Origin: Thermoflexales bacterium
GTDB lineage: Bacteria > Chloroflexota > Anaerolineae > J036 > Brachytrichaceae
Direction of reading: 5' to 3'
Assembly: GCA_025056965.1 (NCBI GenBank)
Contig: JANWVF010000132.1
Coordinates: 1 to 56,199, forward strand
DNA length: 56,199 nucleotides
The translations under genes and the position numbers were made by a program. Shown here one piece after another: positions 9,004 to 18,069 of the stretch. Each line of letters starts with the position of its first letter. Position 1 is the first letter of the stretch. The notes beneath the pieces were generated by a model. That model ran no database searches, was not told the DNA's origin, and saw only the letters and a list, made by a program, of their open reading frames with translations.

Positions 9004-9536
9004 CACCGCTCACGAGTCCTCACGCGGCGCAGCCGGCCCGCGACGCCGAGATTCACGTCCACATACGCGCAACGCATCGCGCGCGCGGGCGAACCTCGCT
9101 TGTGCGGCGCGCGGCGCGCGCTGCCCTGGCCCAGGGGCACGACCTGCCCGCGCGAATCGAGTTGAGCGTTCGACTCACCGACGACGCCGAGCTACGCATG
9201 CTGAATCGGCAATATCGTGCCGCCGATGTGCCTACCGATGTGCTCTCCTTCGGCGGCGAGGGCTACCGCGACGGTCGGCCGCGCGGCGACGGCGCTCCAC
9301 CGGAATATTTGGGCGACATCGCCATCTCCATGGAACGTTGCGCAGCGCAGGCCGCGCGTTATGGCCACCCGCTCGAGGACGAACTGGCGCTGCTGGTGAT
9401 CCACGGCGTGCTGCATCTGATCGGCTACGATCATCGCGCTCCGGCGCGCCAACGGCGCATGTGGCAAGCCCAGGATCGTGCCTTTGCCCTCATCGGCCGG
9501 CCCAATCCGCTGAAGCCAGATCAATTTCACGATTGA
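9000..9536 (+). CDS. ybeY: YbeY endoribonuclease/16S rRNA maturation factor
   Basis: A 178-aa single-strand-specific metallo-endoribonuclease needed for ribosome maturation and quality control. The zinc motif HGVLHLIGYDH (H-x3-H-x5-H) is complete near residue 133. The preceding TDVLSF and YLGDIAIS segments are also typical. An Arg-rich N-terminal stretch of about 40 residues is longer than in many relatives. The start overlaps the pgpH stop by four bases, supporting translational coupling. No stop-proximal terminator is visible, and the next small gene begins 64 bases later. Confidence 0.94.
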   Translation: MTPLTSPHAAQPARDAEIHVHIRATHRARGRTSLVRRAARAALAQGHDLPARIELSVRLTDDAELRMLNRQYRAADVPTDVLSFGGEGYRDGRPRGDGAPPEYLGDIAISMERCAAQAARYGHPLEDELALLVIHGVLHLIGYDHRAPARQRRMWQAQDRAFALIGRPNPLKPDQFHD

Positions 9537-9600
9537 GCGCCCTGCTCGGTAAGCCCGCGCCGCGAATGATTGCCCCGATCTATCCACACAATCCCGGACT

Positions 9601-9882
9601 ATGTGCTGCATCCTCTCTATCCTGTTCTTGATCGGTCCGCGCGCTGCCTTCATCGCCACCTGGCTTTTCACCGACCGCGTGGGGCGCGCCTTCGAGGGCG
9701 AGTGGCTGCTGCCGTTGCTAGGCGTGATTTTCTTGCCCTTCACGACTTTGTTCTACGTGCTGGTCTGGCAATCCGGCGGCCTACAAGGCGTGCTGCCGTG
9801 GGCGCTCGTCGCCCTGGGCTTCATCATAGACATCAGCTCGTATACTGGCAGCCTCTGGGGCAACCGCGAGCGCTTTGGTTGA
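9601..9882 (+). CDS. Small hypothetical membrane protein
   Basis: A 93-aa protein with three hydrophobic segments: residues about 2-22 (starting MCCILSILFLIGPR), 33-57 and 62-78. It ends with a short polar tail. I recall similar small proteins in other Chloroflexota but cannot give a function. No good ribosome-binding site precedes the ATG and no in-frame start lies nearby upstream. It follows ybeY on the same strand and runs convergently into the glycosyltransferase-NHL gene, with 25 bases between stops. Confidence 0.6.
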   Translation: MCCILSILFLIGPRAAFIATWLFTDRVGRAFEGEWLLPLLGVIFLPFTTLFYVLVWQSGGLQGVLPWALVALGFIIDISSYTGSLWGNRERFG

Positions 9883-9907
9883 ACAATCCACTCTGCAAAG
9901 CCGGCAT

Positions 9908-12900
9908 TCACTGTAAGCCGGCGCCGAGTGGAAACTCGACCACCGTGCCGTTGCGCAGGTTAGTCACGAACAAGGTGCCGGCGTGCACCTTCAGACCGGT
10001 CGGGCGATCGTCGGCGTCAAACGTGACGCCCGGCAACTGCAGCGATGTGCCGGTTAACGTGTAGGCCAACACCTGCGCCGTGCGCGGGCTGCTCACGAAG
10101 AGCGTGTTGCCGTGAATCGCCAGGTATGGCTTGTGATCCACCGCGCGCAACTCGGCCTCGTCCATGCGCTCCCAGGCCGCCACGCGCCACGCGCGCAGAA
10201 AGCGATAGTCCGGGTCGAATACCTGGATGCGCCGATTCCATGTGTCGGCCACGTAGATGTTGCCGGCCGCGTCCACGGCGATCCCCACCGGCTCGTCAAA
10301 TTGACCCTCGGCGCTGCCGCCGCCCCCAAACTGGGTGATGAAATTCCCGTCGCGGTCGAACACCTGCACCCGCTTGTTGCCGGTGTCGGTCACCAGCAAA
10401 CGGCCTGCGCGATCAAAGGCGATGTCGCGCGGGCCGAAGAACTGTGTGTCCGTGCCGAAACCGGGCTCGCTCGTCGCGCCGGGCCGCCCCCAAGCCGTCA
10501 CGAAATGACCCGTGGCGTCGAACTTCTGGATGCGATGGTTGAACGTATCCGCTACGTAGATATTCGTCGCTTCGTCCACCGCGATACCCCAAGGATCGTT
10601 GAACTTCCCGGGTTGGTTTCCGAATCCGCCGAAGCTGCGCACGATGCGCCCATCCGCGTCTTGCTGGAAGACCCGATTGGCGCGGCGATCAACGATGAAG
10701 CGTGTGCCGTCCGGCGCAAAAGCGATGCCGGCAGGATTCTGTAGGCTCGGCCCAATCGCGGGTCGGGCTTGTCCGCCGGCGATTGTGCCGCTGCGGTAAT
10801 CCCACAATCGGTCGGCGATGTCGCTGCGGATGAACAGCGAAAAGCGATGGCCGGGCGACCAATTCTCCGGCGTGAGCGACGTCTTGCCGAACAGCTTTGC
10901 ATACGGCTCGAAGTTGCGGTTGAAGGCGATCTCCCACAAGGCCGCGCGAGCTTGGGGATTGAACAGCGAGTAGCTGATGCGCTCCCAGTTTAGGCCGTAG
11001 TAGTCCTGCATGGGCCACCACACCAGCATATAGTCGAAGCGCACGTAGTTCGTCGCAAGCGCGTCCACGAATTGCGCGAACTGGGCGTCCTGCTCGCTGG
11101 CGATGATTGCGTCGAAATCTTCATAGTTGGGCGGCAGCTGGCTGCCCAGGAACTGCGCGCCGGGCCGGCGCTGCATGTACCACGACATCGGCCAGCTTGT
11201 CTCCTGGGTGTAGCCCACCCGCAACGGCTCGCGCCCACCGATGCGCTTTTGTAGATCGTCAATCTGGCTCAGCGCAATCTTCACGCCCGGCGCGCCGTGC
11301 GCGTAGAACAGGAACTCGCGCGTGTAATCGTAGTTAATGTAGGTCACCATCACGGCGGTGCGGACGGTGAGCGCGCTGAGCAATGCGAAGCCGGCCAAGC
11401 CCACAGCCGGCAGCCCGGCGCCGTTGGCCACGCGGCCCAACCCGTAGCCCACTGCGATGAGGGCGATCGCGCCGATGGCGAAGCTCAGCGCCCACTGCAA
11501 GGCATCGGCGACCGGGCGACCGGCTAAGTCCAGGCTACCGATGAGCGAAAGCGCGCGCGTGAACAGCAACACCGCCAACATTGCCAGGCCGGCCATCGCA
11601 AATCCCTGGGCGAGCCGGCCATAGGTCGGCGCAGGCCGCGACCTTAGCGCACCCAGCAGCGCTTCGCCCACCCGCTGGATGAACCAGCCGGTCAGAAAAG
11701 CCATCGGCAGCGCGAAGTGAACCACCAGCCAGGGCATCTTCTCGCCTGCGATGGTGTAGATGATCCATGTCGCCACCGTCCACCAAGCCAGGAAGAGCGG
11801 GAAGCGCTGCCGGCGCAGCTCAACGAGCAGGCGCAGGCGCGCGCGTAGCTTCAGCAGGCTTCGCACGGCCAAGGTCGCCATGGCGCATAGCGCACCGACC
11901 AGCACGGTGTACTCATACATGGGCACCAGCAGGAAGTAGTAGTACCAGGGCTGGTTGCCACGCTGAACGTCCTGCTGCGCCATCCAATAGCCCAGCTGGC
12001 CGACGAAGCCCGTGCCCAGGCCAGCCGGATTGGTGAACACCGTGGTGAACAGCGTCACGGTGATGGCGAGAAACACGCTGGCGATCACCAGCCAGCGCCG
12101 CCAATCCCAGGTCACGCCGATGGCGATGGCAATGGCGATGAGCGCCAGCGCCATGGCAAACATCGTCGTGATCACCTGCGGGTTCATCTGCAGGTTGCTC
12201 ATGTTGCCCAGCGTGCTGATCGGCACCAGCTCCTCGCCGCGGAAGACCTGCCAGATGCGGTTCTTGATCAGCAACATCGCCGGCGACCCCATGAACATCG
12301 TCGTCGTCACCAGGACGATGATGACGTTGAAGGCCGGCGCATGTCGGGTGGCGACGCGCAGCCAGCCGCCGAAGGTTACGCGATAGAAGTAGGCCAAGCC
12401 GACGCACACCAGCGCTGCCAGCACAACCATGACCGCGATATAGGCCAACGTGCTTAGCCCGGCCGTAGGAACGCCGGTCGGCGGCACGATCACGCCAAGC
12501 GCGCGCGCCAGCGCGCTGCTCACCAGCTCGAAGAGGATGCTCAGGCTGACCATGAACACGGCCGTGATTGCGCCGAAGCCGACCAGCAGCGCGGGGTCTT
12601 GCCAACGCCGGCCGCCGGGAAGTCCGCGTCTCCCGCGATACAACTGCCACAGCGCCAGCGCCGAGAGGAACACCATCAGCAGCGCTACCGCCAGGAACGA
12701 GGTGGCCTTATCCGTCGCGTGAAAGGCCAGCGCAGCGGTCAACCCGACCAGCCAGCCCGGCTGCCGGTCGTCCAAGTAGCGCCACATGCAGAGCACCGTC
12801 AGCGTCATCCACACCAGGATAAATTCTTCCTGACGGATGTAGCGCGCGTGATACAGAATTGAGGGCGAGATGAGCAACATGAACGACGTCGCCAGCGCGC

Positions 12901-13300
12901 CGACGCGCCCCAGCCAACGCCGGAACGCATAGGGCAAAGCAACCAGGACGACGCCGAAGACTGCCGTGGGAATGCGCGAGGTGAAATCATCCGCGCCGAA
13001 CAAGAAGTAGCTCAGCGCGGTGATGTGAAACAGGAAGGGCCCGTGCATGAGGGGCGTGTGCTGAAACCCCTTCCCGGTCGCCAGCAGATACGAGAAGTAG
13101 GTGTGCAGCGACTCGTCGTGGCTCATCACCCGCGCACCCATGTCGTAAAAGCGCGAGATGACGGCGATGAGGATGAATAGCGCGTAGAGCGCACGCTCCC
13201 AGGTCACCACCGCCAGCAAGGGCCGATCGAGCCATGCATCCTGCGCGGCAGTCGGCTGCGCGGCCTCCTCCGACTCGGGCAATCGCAGTTCACCGAGCAT
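9908..13300 (-). CDS. Agl23/TIGR03663-type membrane glycosyltransferase fused to an NHL beta-propeller
   Basis: A very large 1130-aa protein. Residues about 30-660 hold a dozen or more transmembrane segments with a GT-C (dolichyl-phosphate-mannosyltransferase-like) fold. The early loop contains SHDESLHTYFSYL, in which the acidic residue after the first membrane helix is a GT-C hallmark. Such proteins take sugars from polyprenyl-phosphate carriers on the outer face of the membrane. After a soluble domain (about 680-830), residues about 840-1125 form NHL repeats with units such as NIYVADTFNHRIQKFD and NIYVADTWNRRIQVFD, i.e. an extracytoplasmic propeller. An SD-like GGAGG stands about seven bases before the ATG. 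It is the last of a run of minus-strand genes including a second GT-C protein and a sortase. Acceptor and donor are unknown. Confidence 0.85.
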   Translation of the reverse strand: MLGELRLPESEEAAQPTAAQDAWLDRPLLAVVTWERALYALFILIAVISRFYDMGARVMSHDESLHTYFSYLLATGKGFQHTPLMHGPFLFHITALSYFLFGADDFTSRIPTAVFGVVLVALPYAFRRWLGRVGALATSFMLLISPSILYHARYIRQEEFILVWMTLTVLCMWRYLDDRQPGWLVGLTAALAFHATDKATSFLAVALLMVFLSALALWQLYRGRRGLPGGRRWQDPALLVGFGAITAVFMVSLSILFELVSSALARALGVIVPPTGVPTAGLSTLAYIAVMVVLAALVCVGLAYFYRVTFGGWLRVATRHAPAFNVIIVLVTTTMFMGSPAMLLIKNRIWQVFRGEELVPISTLGNMSNLQMNPQVITTMFAMALALIAIAIAIGVTWDWRRWLVIASVFLAITVTLFTTVFTNPAGLGTGFVGQLGYWMAQQDVQRGNQPWYYYFLLVPMYEYTVLVGALCAMATLAVRSLLKLRARLRLLVELRRQRFPLFLAWWTVATWIIYTIAGEKMPWLVVHFALPMAFLTGWFIQRVGEALLGALRSRPAPTYGRLAQGFAMAGLAMLAVLLFTRALSLIGSLDLAGRPVADALQWALSFAIGAIALIAVGYGLGRVANGAGLPAVGLAGFALLSALTVRTAVMVTYINYDYTREFLFYAHGAPGVKIALSQIDDLQKRIGGREPLRVGYTQETSWPMSWYMQRRPGAQFLGSQLPPNYEDFDAIIASEQDAQFAQFVDALATNYVRFDYMLVWWPMQDYYGLNWERISYSLFNPQARAALWEIAFNRNFEPYAKLFGKTSLTPENWSPGHRFSLFIRSDIADRLWDYRSGTIAGGQARPAIGPSLQNPAGIAFAPDGTRFIVDRRANRVFQQDADGRIVRSFGGFGNQPGKFNDPWGIAVDEATNIYVADTFNHRIQKFDATGHFVTAWGRPGATSEPGFGTDTQFFGPRDIAFDRAGRLLVTDTGNKRVQVFDRDGNFITQFGGGGSAEGQFDEPVGIAVDAAGNIYVADTWNRRIQVFDPDYRFLRAWRVAAWERMDEAELRAVDHKPYLAIHGNTLFVSSPRTAQVLAYTLTGTSLQLPGVTFDADDRPTGLKVHAGTLFVTNLRNGTVVEFPLGAGLQ

Positions 13301-13343
13301 CTACAAATCCTCCACTTCCACGAATCCTTCTCTCCCCTCCGAA

Positions 13344-15014
13344 TCATCTGTAGCCGCCGGCCCGCCTGGCCACGTCGTCGCGCAGCCAGAACACCCACAC
13401 GTCGGCGCGCGCCTCCGCCACGTCCCGAAACGCCAGCCAGCGCACTAATGGCAGGCAATCGAACCCGCCCTGCGGCAGGCTGACGCAGCGCACCTCGTCC
13501 AGCGATGCCTGCGCGGTGACCTGATAGTCCATCCCGATGAAATTACCGGCCAAGCGCGGCCTCTCCGGCGCGGGAGTCAGCACGGCATCCGGGCGACCTG
13601 CGTCTTCACCTCGACCAAAGCTGCGCTGATCGCGCAACGCCCAGTGCAACGCCGGCGGCGCTCCATCGGCGATGTGGATCGCCAACGCGCGCGGCTCGCC
13701 GGTCGCGCGCGTGCTCATCAGGCGCACGCTCTCCTGCAGCGCTCCCAGGCCCGGGGCAGCGGCCTGCGTGCGATACGGCTCGGCAGGATTGTGCGGGCGC
13801 ACGTGGTTCATCTGGACGCCGACGCCGAAGGAATACAAAGACAACACAGCGGCGCCGGCCAGCCCGATGCCGCGCAACGGTGCGCCGTAGTCCGCGCTCA
13901 GGCCACCCGCCGCAATCAGCGCCAGGATCAGCAAGGCAGCGATCAAGATCGCCACCAGCCACGTGCTGCGCCCTTGCCCGGCATACTGCCATACGCCTAG
14001 GCCGGCATAGATGAGCAATACGCAGGCGAGGGCGGCCACGGCGCCTTCGCGTTGCCACACAGCCCGGCGCCGCACCGAAGACCACAGTGCATCATACGCA
14101 TGCGAAGCCAGGCCCAGCATGCCGATCACCGTCGGCGTCAGCAGCGCAGCGTCGCGGCCGGCGGTGATGACGAGCACCGCCAAGCCTGCCGCACCCCACG
14201 CTGGCCAGGCCGCTTCGGCGCGCAGCCGGTCGCGCCGGATGACGAGCATGACGAGCGCGAACGCCGCCCCCAGCCATCCGACCGGCTCGCCGGTCACCAG
14301 GCCGAGCACGAGTCGCCCGACGGAAGCCGATTCATCTGCCCACAGCGCCCTGGCCCAGGTCGCATAGCCGTTGAACGCATCCCCCAGGCCGGACGGGCGC
14401 ATGAGCAGCGCGGTGGCCGACAGGACGAACGTTGCCAGCGCGATCGCAGCTGCGCGCGCCGAAAACCGAACGCCGCCTTGCGCCGGCGACGCCAATGCGC
14501 CGAGGGAAGCGACGACCAACGGCGCAATCGCATCGCTGCCGGTGGCGAGCAGCGCCCCCAGCGCCGCCGCCGCCCAGGCCGGTTGGCCGACGCGCCAGGC
14601 GCAATGCGCGGCGCCGGCCAACGTCCATGCCAACATCGCGCCGCCCATCTCTCGCGAGACGAACCACAGCGTAGGGGACAACGCGAGCAGCAAGCCGAAG
14701 ATCAACGCGCGCGTTCGTCCAAGCTGCCAGCGCAGCGCCGCGGGCAGCAGACACAACGCGACGCCGCTCAACGCCCCGGCCAAGCGCGCCGATACCTCGT
14801 TCGCGCCGAAGACGGCGAAGAGCAGCATCTGCAGCCACCCGAAGAGCGGATTCGAGAAGATGACCGGCTCGCCTCGCAGCGCCGCCAGCGCGTTCAAGGC
14901 CGCTGCCGCCTCCGCGTTCGTCAGCAAGAAATCTAGCCGGATCAGGCGCAGTCCACCCGCCAAAGCGGCGATGGTGCACCACAGCGCGAATTCGCGCGTC
15001 ACTCGATGCATCAT
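13344..15014 (-). CDS. GT-C/family 39-like membrane glycosyltransferase
   Basis: A 556-aa polytopic membrane protein from the chosen ATG. The first loop carries TNAEAAAALNALAALRG, comparable to the acidic loop of GT-39 enzymes, followed by about ten membrane segments and a C-terminal soluble part with Pro-rich PAPERPRL. It resembles the membrane half of the neighbouring Agl23-like protein but is shorter and has no NHL domain. A TTG at 15044 would add ten residues and overlap the sortase gene. The ATG pair at 15014/15011, with a GAGGG just upstream, is preferred. It is probably co-transcribed with sortase and the downstream glycosyltransferase, suggesting work on a cell-surface polymer. The substrate is unknown. 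Confidence 0.75.
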   Translation of the reverse strand: MMHRVTREFALWCTIAALAGGLRLIRLDFLLTNAEAAAALNALAALRGEPVIFSNPLFGWLQMLLFAVFGANEVSARLAGALSGVALCLLPAALRWQLGRTRALIFGLLLALSPTLWFVSREMGGAMLAWTLAGAAHCAWRVGQPAWAAAALGALLATGSDAIAPLVVASLGALASPAQGGVRFSARAAAIALATFVLSATALLMRPSGLGDAFNGYATWARALWADESASVGRLVLGLVTGEPVGWLGAAFALVMLVIRRDRLRAEAAWPAWGAAGLAVLVITAGRDAALLTPTVIGMLGLASHAYDALWSSVRRRAVWQREGAVAALACVLLIYAGLGVWQYAGQGRSTWLVAILIAALLILALIAAGGLSADYGAPLRGIGLAGAAVLSLYSFGVGVQMNHVRPHNPAEPYRTQAAAPGLGALQESVRLMSTRATGEPRALAIHIADGAPPALHWALRDQRSFGRGEDAGRPDAVLTPAPERPRLAGNFIGMDYQVTAQASLDEVRCVSLPQGGFDCLPLVRWLAFRDVAEARADVWVFWLRDDVARRAGGYR

Positions 15015-15030
15015 CCCTCGTTCGTGTGGC

Positions 15031-15648
15031 TCAGTTTTGCGCAAGCGGTCGGGCGATGACGATCACGCGGTGCGTATTGCTCCACTCCGGCCAACACGAG
15101 ACTAAGGTCAGGCGGTCATCGTTCATCGGCCGGATGTACCAAGCGTTAGCGATGCGCACTTCTAGGGGCTGATTGCGCTCACGCAGGATTTTGACCTCTT
15201 CCACGCGATAGACGACCTGCCGGTCACCCGCGCCCAGGCGAATTTCGTCGCCCGGCTGGAGCGTGTAAAGCTTGCGAAAGACGCCGCCGTAAATGTTATT
15301 GTGCCCGTTGAGGACGATATTCTTGCCTTCGCCCAACCGACCGGAATAATCATGCCAGCCCACGTTGGGGTTGTTCGGCGCCGTCCACTCCACGGCGTTT
15401 GCAGCAACCCGTCGGCCCGGCCCCACCGGCTGGATCGCCGCGTTGATCTTCAGCTTGTCAATCCAGATGCGCTCCGGTATCGGATGCGTCGCCGCAGCGA
15501 CTTGACCGGGCGGCGAGACCGATTGCGCCGGCGAAGCCGCGCTCACGCCAATTTCGCGGGCGAACAGCGCGATGCCAAGCGACACAAGCGCGGCTCCGGC
15601 CATGCTCGCCGCCCATGCCATCGTCCGTCTCACCGTCGCGCCGAACAT
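15031..15648 (-). CDS. Sortase family transpeptidase
   Basis: A 205-aa membrane-anchored sortase. One N-terminal hydrophobic segment (about 12-30) precedes the catalytic beta-barrel. The catalytic triad is visible: His116 in LNGHNN, Cys185 in LTLVSCWP and Arg194 in THRVIVIA. Sortases cut a C-terminal sorting signal and join the protein to a cell-surface acceptor. No LPxTG-like substrate is seen in this window, so partners are elsewhere or use a different signal. The gene begins 11 bases after tmk and is followed by two membrane glycosyltransferases, which supports a role in building surface structures. Confidence 0.9.
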   Translation of the reverse strand: MFGATVRRTMAWAASMAGAALVSLGIALFAREIGVSAASPAQSVSPPGQVAAATHPIPERIWIDKLKINAAIQPVGPGRRVAANAVEWTAPNNPNVGWHDYSGRLGEGKNIVLNGHNNIYGGVFRKLYTLQPGDEIRLGAGDRQVVYRVEEVKILRERNQPLEVRIANAWYIRPMNDDRLTLVSCWPEWSNTHRVIVIARPLAQN

Positions 15649-15659
15649 ACGCCCATGCT

Positions 15660-16283
15660 CTAGTCGGCGATGTTGAGCCGCGCCTTTACGATCTCCTTCA
15701 CTTGCGCGGCCACCTGATCCGCGCTCACCGACGCATCTATGAGCTGCCAGCGCTGCGGATCCTGAGCGATCAACTGGTGGTAGCCCTCACGCACGCGGCG
15801 ATGGAACTCGATCGCCTCAACATCCATTCGGTTGATCTCCGCGCCGCTGCTCAGCCGGCGCTGGAGCGCGCGCTCCGGATCTACGTCGAAGTACAGCGTC
15901 AGGTCGGGCTTGATGCCGTGCGTGACGAAATCGAGCAAGCTGCGCAGGAAGTTCAAGTCGAGGCCGCGGCCGTAGCCCTGGTAGGCCAACGTGCTGTCGG
16001 CGAAGCGATCGCTCAGCACAATGACGCCGCTCTGTAGGTGGGGCTGAACCTGTTCGGCCACGAGCTGCGCCCGCGACGCGCAATACAACATCAACTCGGT
16101 GCGCGCGTCCATCTCTGCGTTGCTCCGGTCATGCAGGATGGCGCGAATTGCGTCGCCGATCTTCGTGCCGCCAGGCTCGCGCAGGGTCAACACGCGCTGA
16201 TGATGGGTGCGCAACCACACCGCCAGGCGTTGGATTTGGGTCGTCTTGCCGCTGCCGTCTAGGCCTTCAAAGGAGATAAACAT
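15660..16283 (-). CDS. tmk: Thymidylate kinase
   Basis: Phosphorylates dTMP to dTDP for DNA synthesis. From the ATG at 16283 the protein has 207 aa, the normal length. It shows the P-loop FEGLDGSGKTTQ at residues 4-15, REPGGT near 37, and DRFADSTLAYQGYGRG near 90. A TTG start 36 bases upstream is possible, but the P-loop position favours the ATG. It lies between the R3H ATPase gene and the sortase gene in a tight minus-strand run. Being an ordinary housekeeping gene, it says little about its neighbours. Confidence 0.95.
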   Translation of the reverse strand: MFISFEGLDGSGKTTQIQRLAVWLRTHHQRVLTLREPGGTKIGDAIRAILHDRSNAEMDARTELMLYCASRAQLVAEQVQPHLQSGVIVLSDRFADSTLAYQGYGRGLDLNFLRSLLDFVTHGIKPDLTLYFDVDPERALQRRLSSGAEINRMDVEAIEFHRRVREGYHQLIAQDPQRWQLIDASVSADQVAAQVKEIVKARLNIAD

Positions 16284-16344
16284 CGAGAAAGATTGAGCGT
16301 TCAAGTTTCGCAAGTGCAAGGGTCGGAGGGGAGCGCCCGGACGC

Positions 16345-18069
16345 TCACTCCCTGAAAATGCGCACGCGGCGCATGGGTTCTTTGCCGTAAGAGTGCGAGA
16401 GCAGGTTAGAGGCGCGCGCCAATTGGTGCTGCTGCCGACGCACGAAGGCGTTCTGCGGTGAGAGGTCTACGACGCGCTCGCCGGCCAACACCCGCCGGAT
16501 GGCCTCCTCGGTCTCTTCGATCGCGCTCTCGTAGGACGTATGCTCGCCATCGGTCAGGCCGAATAGGTCGGCCAGGCAGCTTTCCATCTGCGCCACCGAG
16601 TTAGAGCGCAATACATAGATCGGCACGTTGTCCTGCTCGGCCTCAACAATCGTGCGCGGTCGCTGGCGATAATACGATTTGGCGGTGATCAAGACGTCGG
16701 CGTCGTCCAGGCTATCCACAAAGACCGCCGGGACGCCGATTTGGCGCGCTGCCTGCTTTAAGCGATGCTTCGACACGCCGAAGGCGTAGATGCGCATCGT
16801 CTTCGCCTCGTCAATGTGCGCCGCGATCTCCTCGGTTGCCTTCGACTCGCTTGTGCGCGCCGGGGGCTCGTTTGGCCGGATGAGCACCGACTCGCCCGAC
16901 TTGTCGGTGCGCAGCACGGGCAAATCCTCAACTTCGCGCCCACCGTAGCCGTCGCGCCGGAGCTGCCGGTCGCGCCGGTCGGAGGCCTCGGCGGCGCGAT
17001 CCGGTTTGCCATCCTGGGAGAGGCGGACGCGCTCGCTGCGCATGCGGCCTTCCTCATCCCAGTAGCGCAGCTCGGCCACCGGCATGCGGTTGCGCAACAG
17101 CGCGTCTACTGCCTCGCTGACGTCGTGGTGCACCAGCAGGCGATGCCGGTCGCGGATCTCGATCAGCACGTCGAAGGTCGGCGGGGCGCGCCGCTCCAAG
17201 ACGGTCTTCTGCGTGCCGCGTCGGCGGGCCTCTTCGTCCGATAGCGTCACGCTCTCGATGCCGCCGATCAGGTCGTTCAGCGTCGGGTTGACCATCAAGT
17301 TCTCAATGGTCTGGCCGTGTGCCGTCCCGATCAACTGGACGCCGCGCTCGGCGATGGTGCGCGCGGCCTCGGCCTCCTGCGCGCGCCCGATCTCATCAAT
17401 CACGATGACCTGCGGATTGTGATTCTCGACGGCCTCAATCATTACTTCGTGCTGCATGCTCGGTGTGGAGACCTGCATGCGGCGCGCGCGCCCTACGGCA
17501 GGATGGGGAATGTCCCCATCACCGCCGATTTCGTTGGATGTATCCACGATGACCACGCGCTTCGTCTCGGCCAACACGCGCGCCGCCTCACGCAGCATCG
17601 TGGTTTTGCCGACGCCGGGCTTGCCCAACAGCAAGATGCTTTTGCCGCTCTGGATGATGTCCTCGATGATCTTGAGCGTGCCATACACGGCGCGGCCCAC
17701 TCGGCAGGTCAAGCCGACCACTACGCCGCGCCGATTGCGGATGCCGGAGATGCGATGAAGCGTGCGGGCGATGCCGGCGCGATTGTCGGCGTCGAAGTCG
17801 CCGATGCGGCTGAGCACGTAGTCCAGGTCTTCTTGCGTCACCTCGGTCTGGCGCAGCACCAGCGATTCTTCGCGCGCAGCCGGGCTGCCGACGTCGCCGT
17901 TTGCGTCGGCGCTCACGTAGCGCGACTCGGGTAGCCGGCCCAAATCCATCACGACCTCGATCAGGTCGTTGAACCTTCCAATTCGTCTGATCGCCTCCGC
18001 GATCGAGGGAGGCAGCACACTCAACAGCGTATCAAGGTCATCAGTGATTCGCAGTTCTTGCATAGTCAT
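16345..18069 (-). CDS. R3H domain-containing AAA-type ATPase (Ycf45/SpoIIIAA-like)
   Basis: About 574 aa from the chosen ATG. The N-terminal region (about 5-110) is followed by an ATPase core resembling SpoIIIAA and plastid Ycf45. Walker A GKPGVGKTTM is near residue 149 and Walker B VIVIDEIG near 221, with a VDTSNEIGGDG segment between. A charged Arg-rich linker (about 345-420) leads to a C-terminal part ending in an R3H-like single-strand nucleic-acid-binding motif (QHQLARASNLLSHSYGKEP). Function is not established, and nucleic-acid binding is inferred from R3H. A longer start at 18135 exists, but 18069 or 18063 reduces the overlap with the upstream GNAT gene to 29 or 23 bases. Confidence 0.85.
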   Translation of the reverse strand: MTMQELRITDDLDTLLSVLPPSIAEAIRRIGRFNDLIEVVMDLGRLPESRYVSADANGDVGSPAAREESLVLRQTEVTQEDLDYVLSRIGDFDADNRAGIARTLHRISGIRNRRGVVVGLTCRVGRAVYGTLKIIEDIIQSGKSILLLGKPGVGKTTMLREAARVLAETKRVVIVDTSNEIGGDGDIPHPAVGRARRMQVSTPSMQHEVMIEAVENHNPQVIVIDEIGRAQEAEAARTIAERGVQLIGTAHGQTIENLMVNPTLNDLIGGIESVTLSDEEARRRGTQKTVLERRAPPTFDVLIEIRDRHRLLVHHDVSEAVDALLRNRMPVAELRYWDEEGRMRSERVRLSQDGKPDRAAEASDRRDRQLRRDGYGGREVEDLPVLRTDKSGESVLIRPNEPPARTSESKATEEIAAHIDEAKTMRIYAFGVSKHRLKQAARQIGVPAVFVDSLDDADVLITAKSYYRQRPRTIVEAEQDNVPIYVLRSNSVAQMESCLADLFGLTDGEHTSYESAIEETEEAIRRVLAGERVVDLSPQNAFVRRQQHQLARASNLLSHSYGKEPMRRVRIFRE

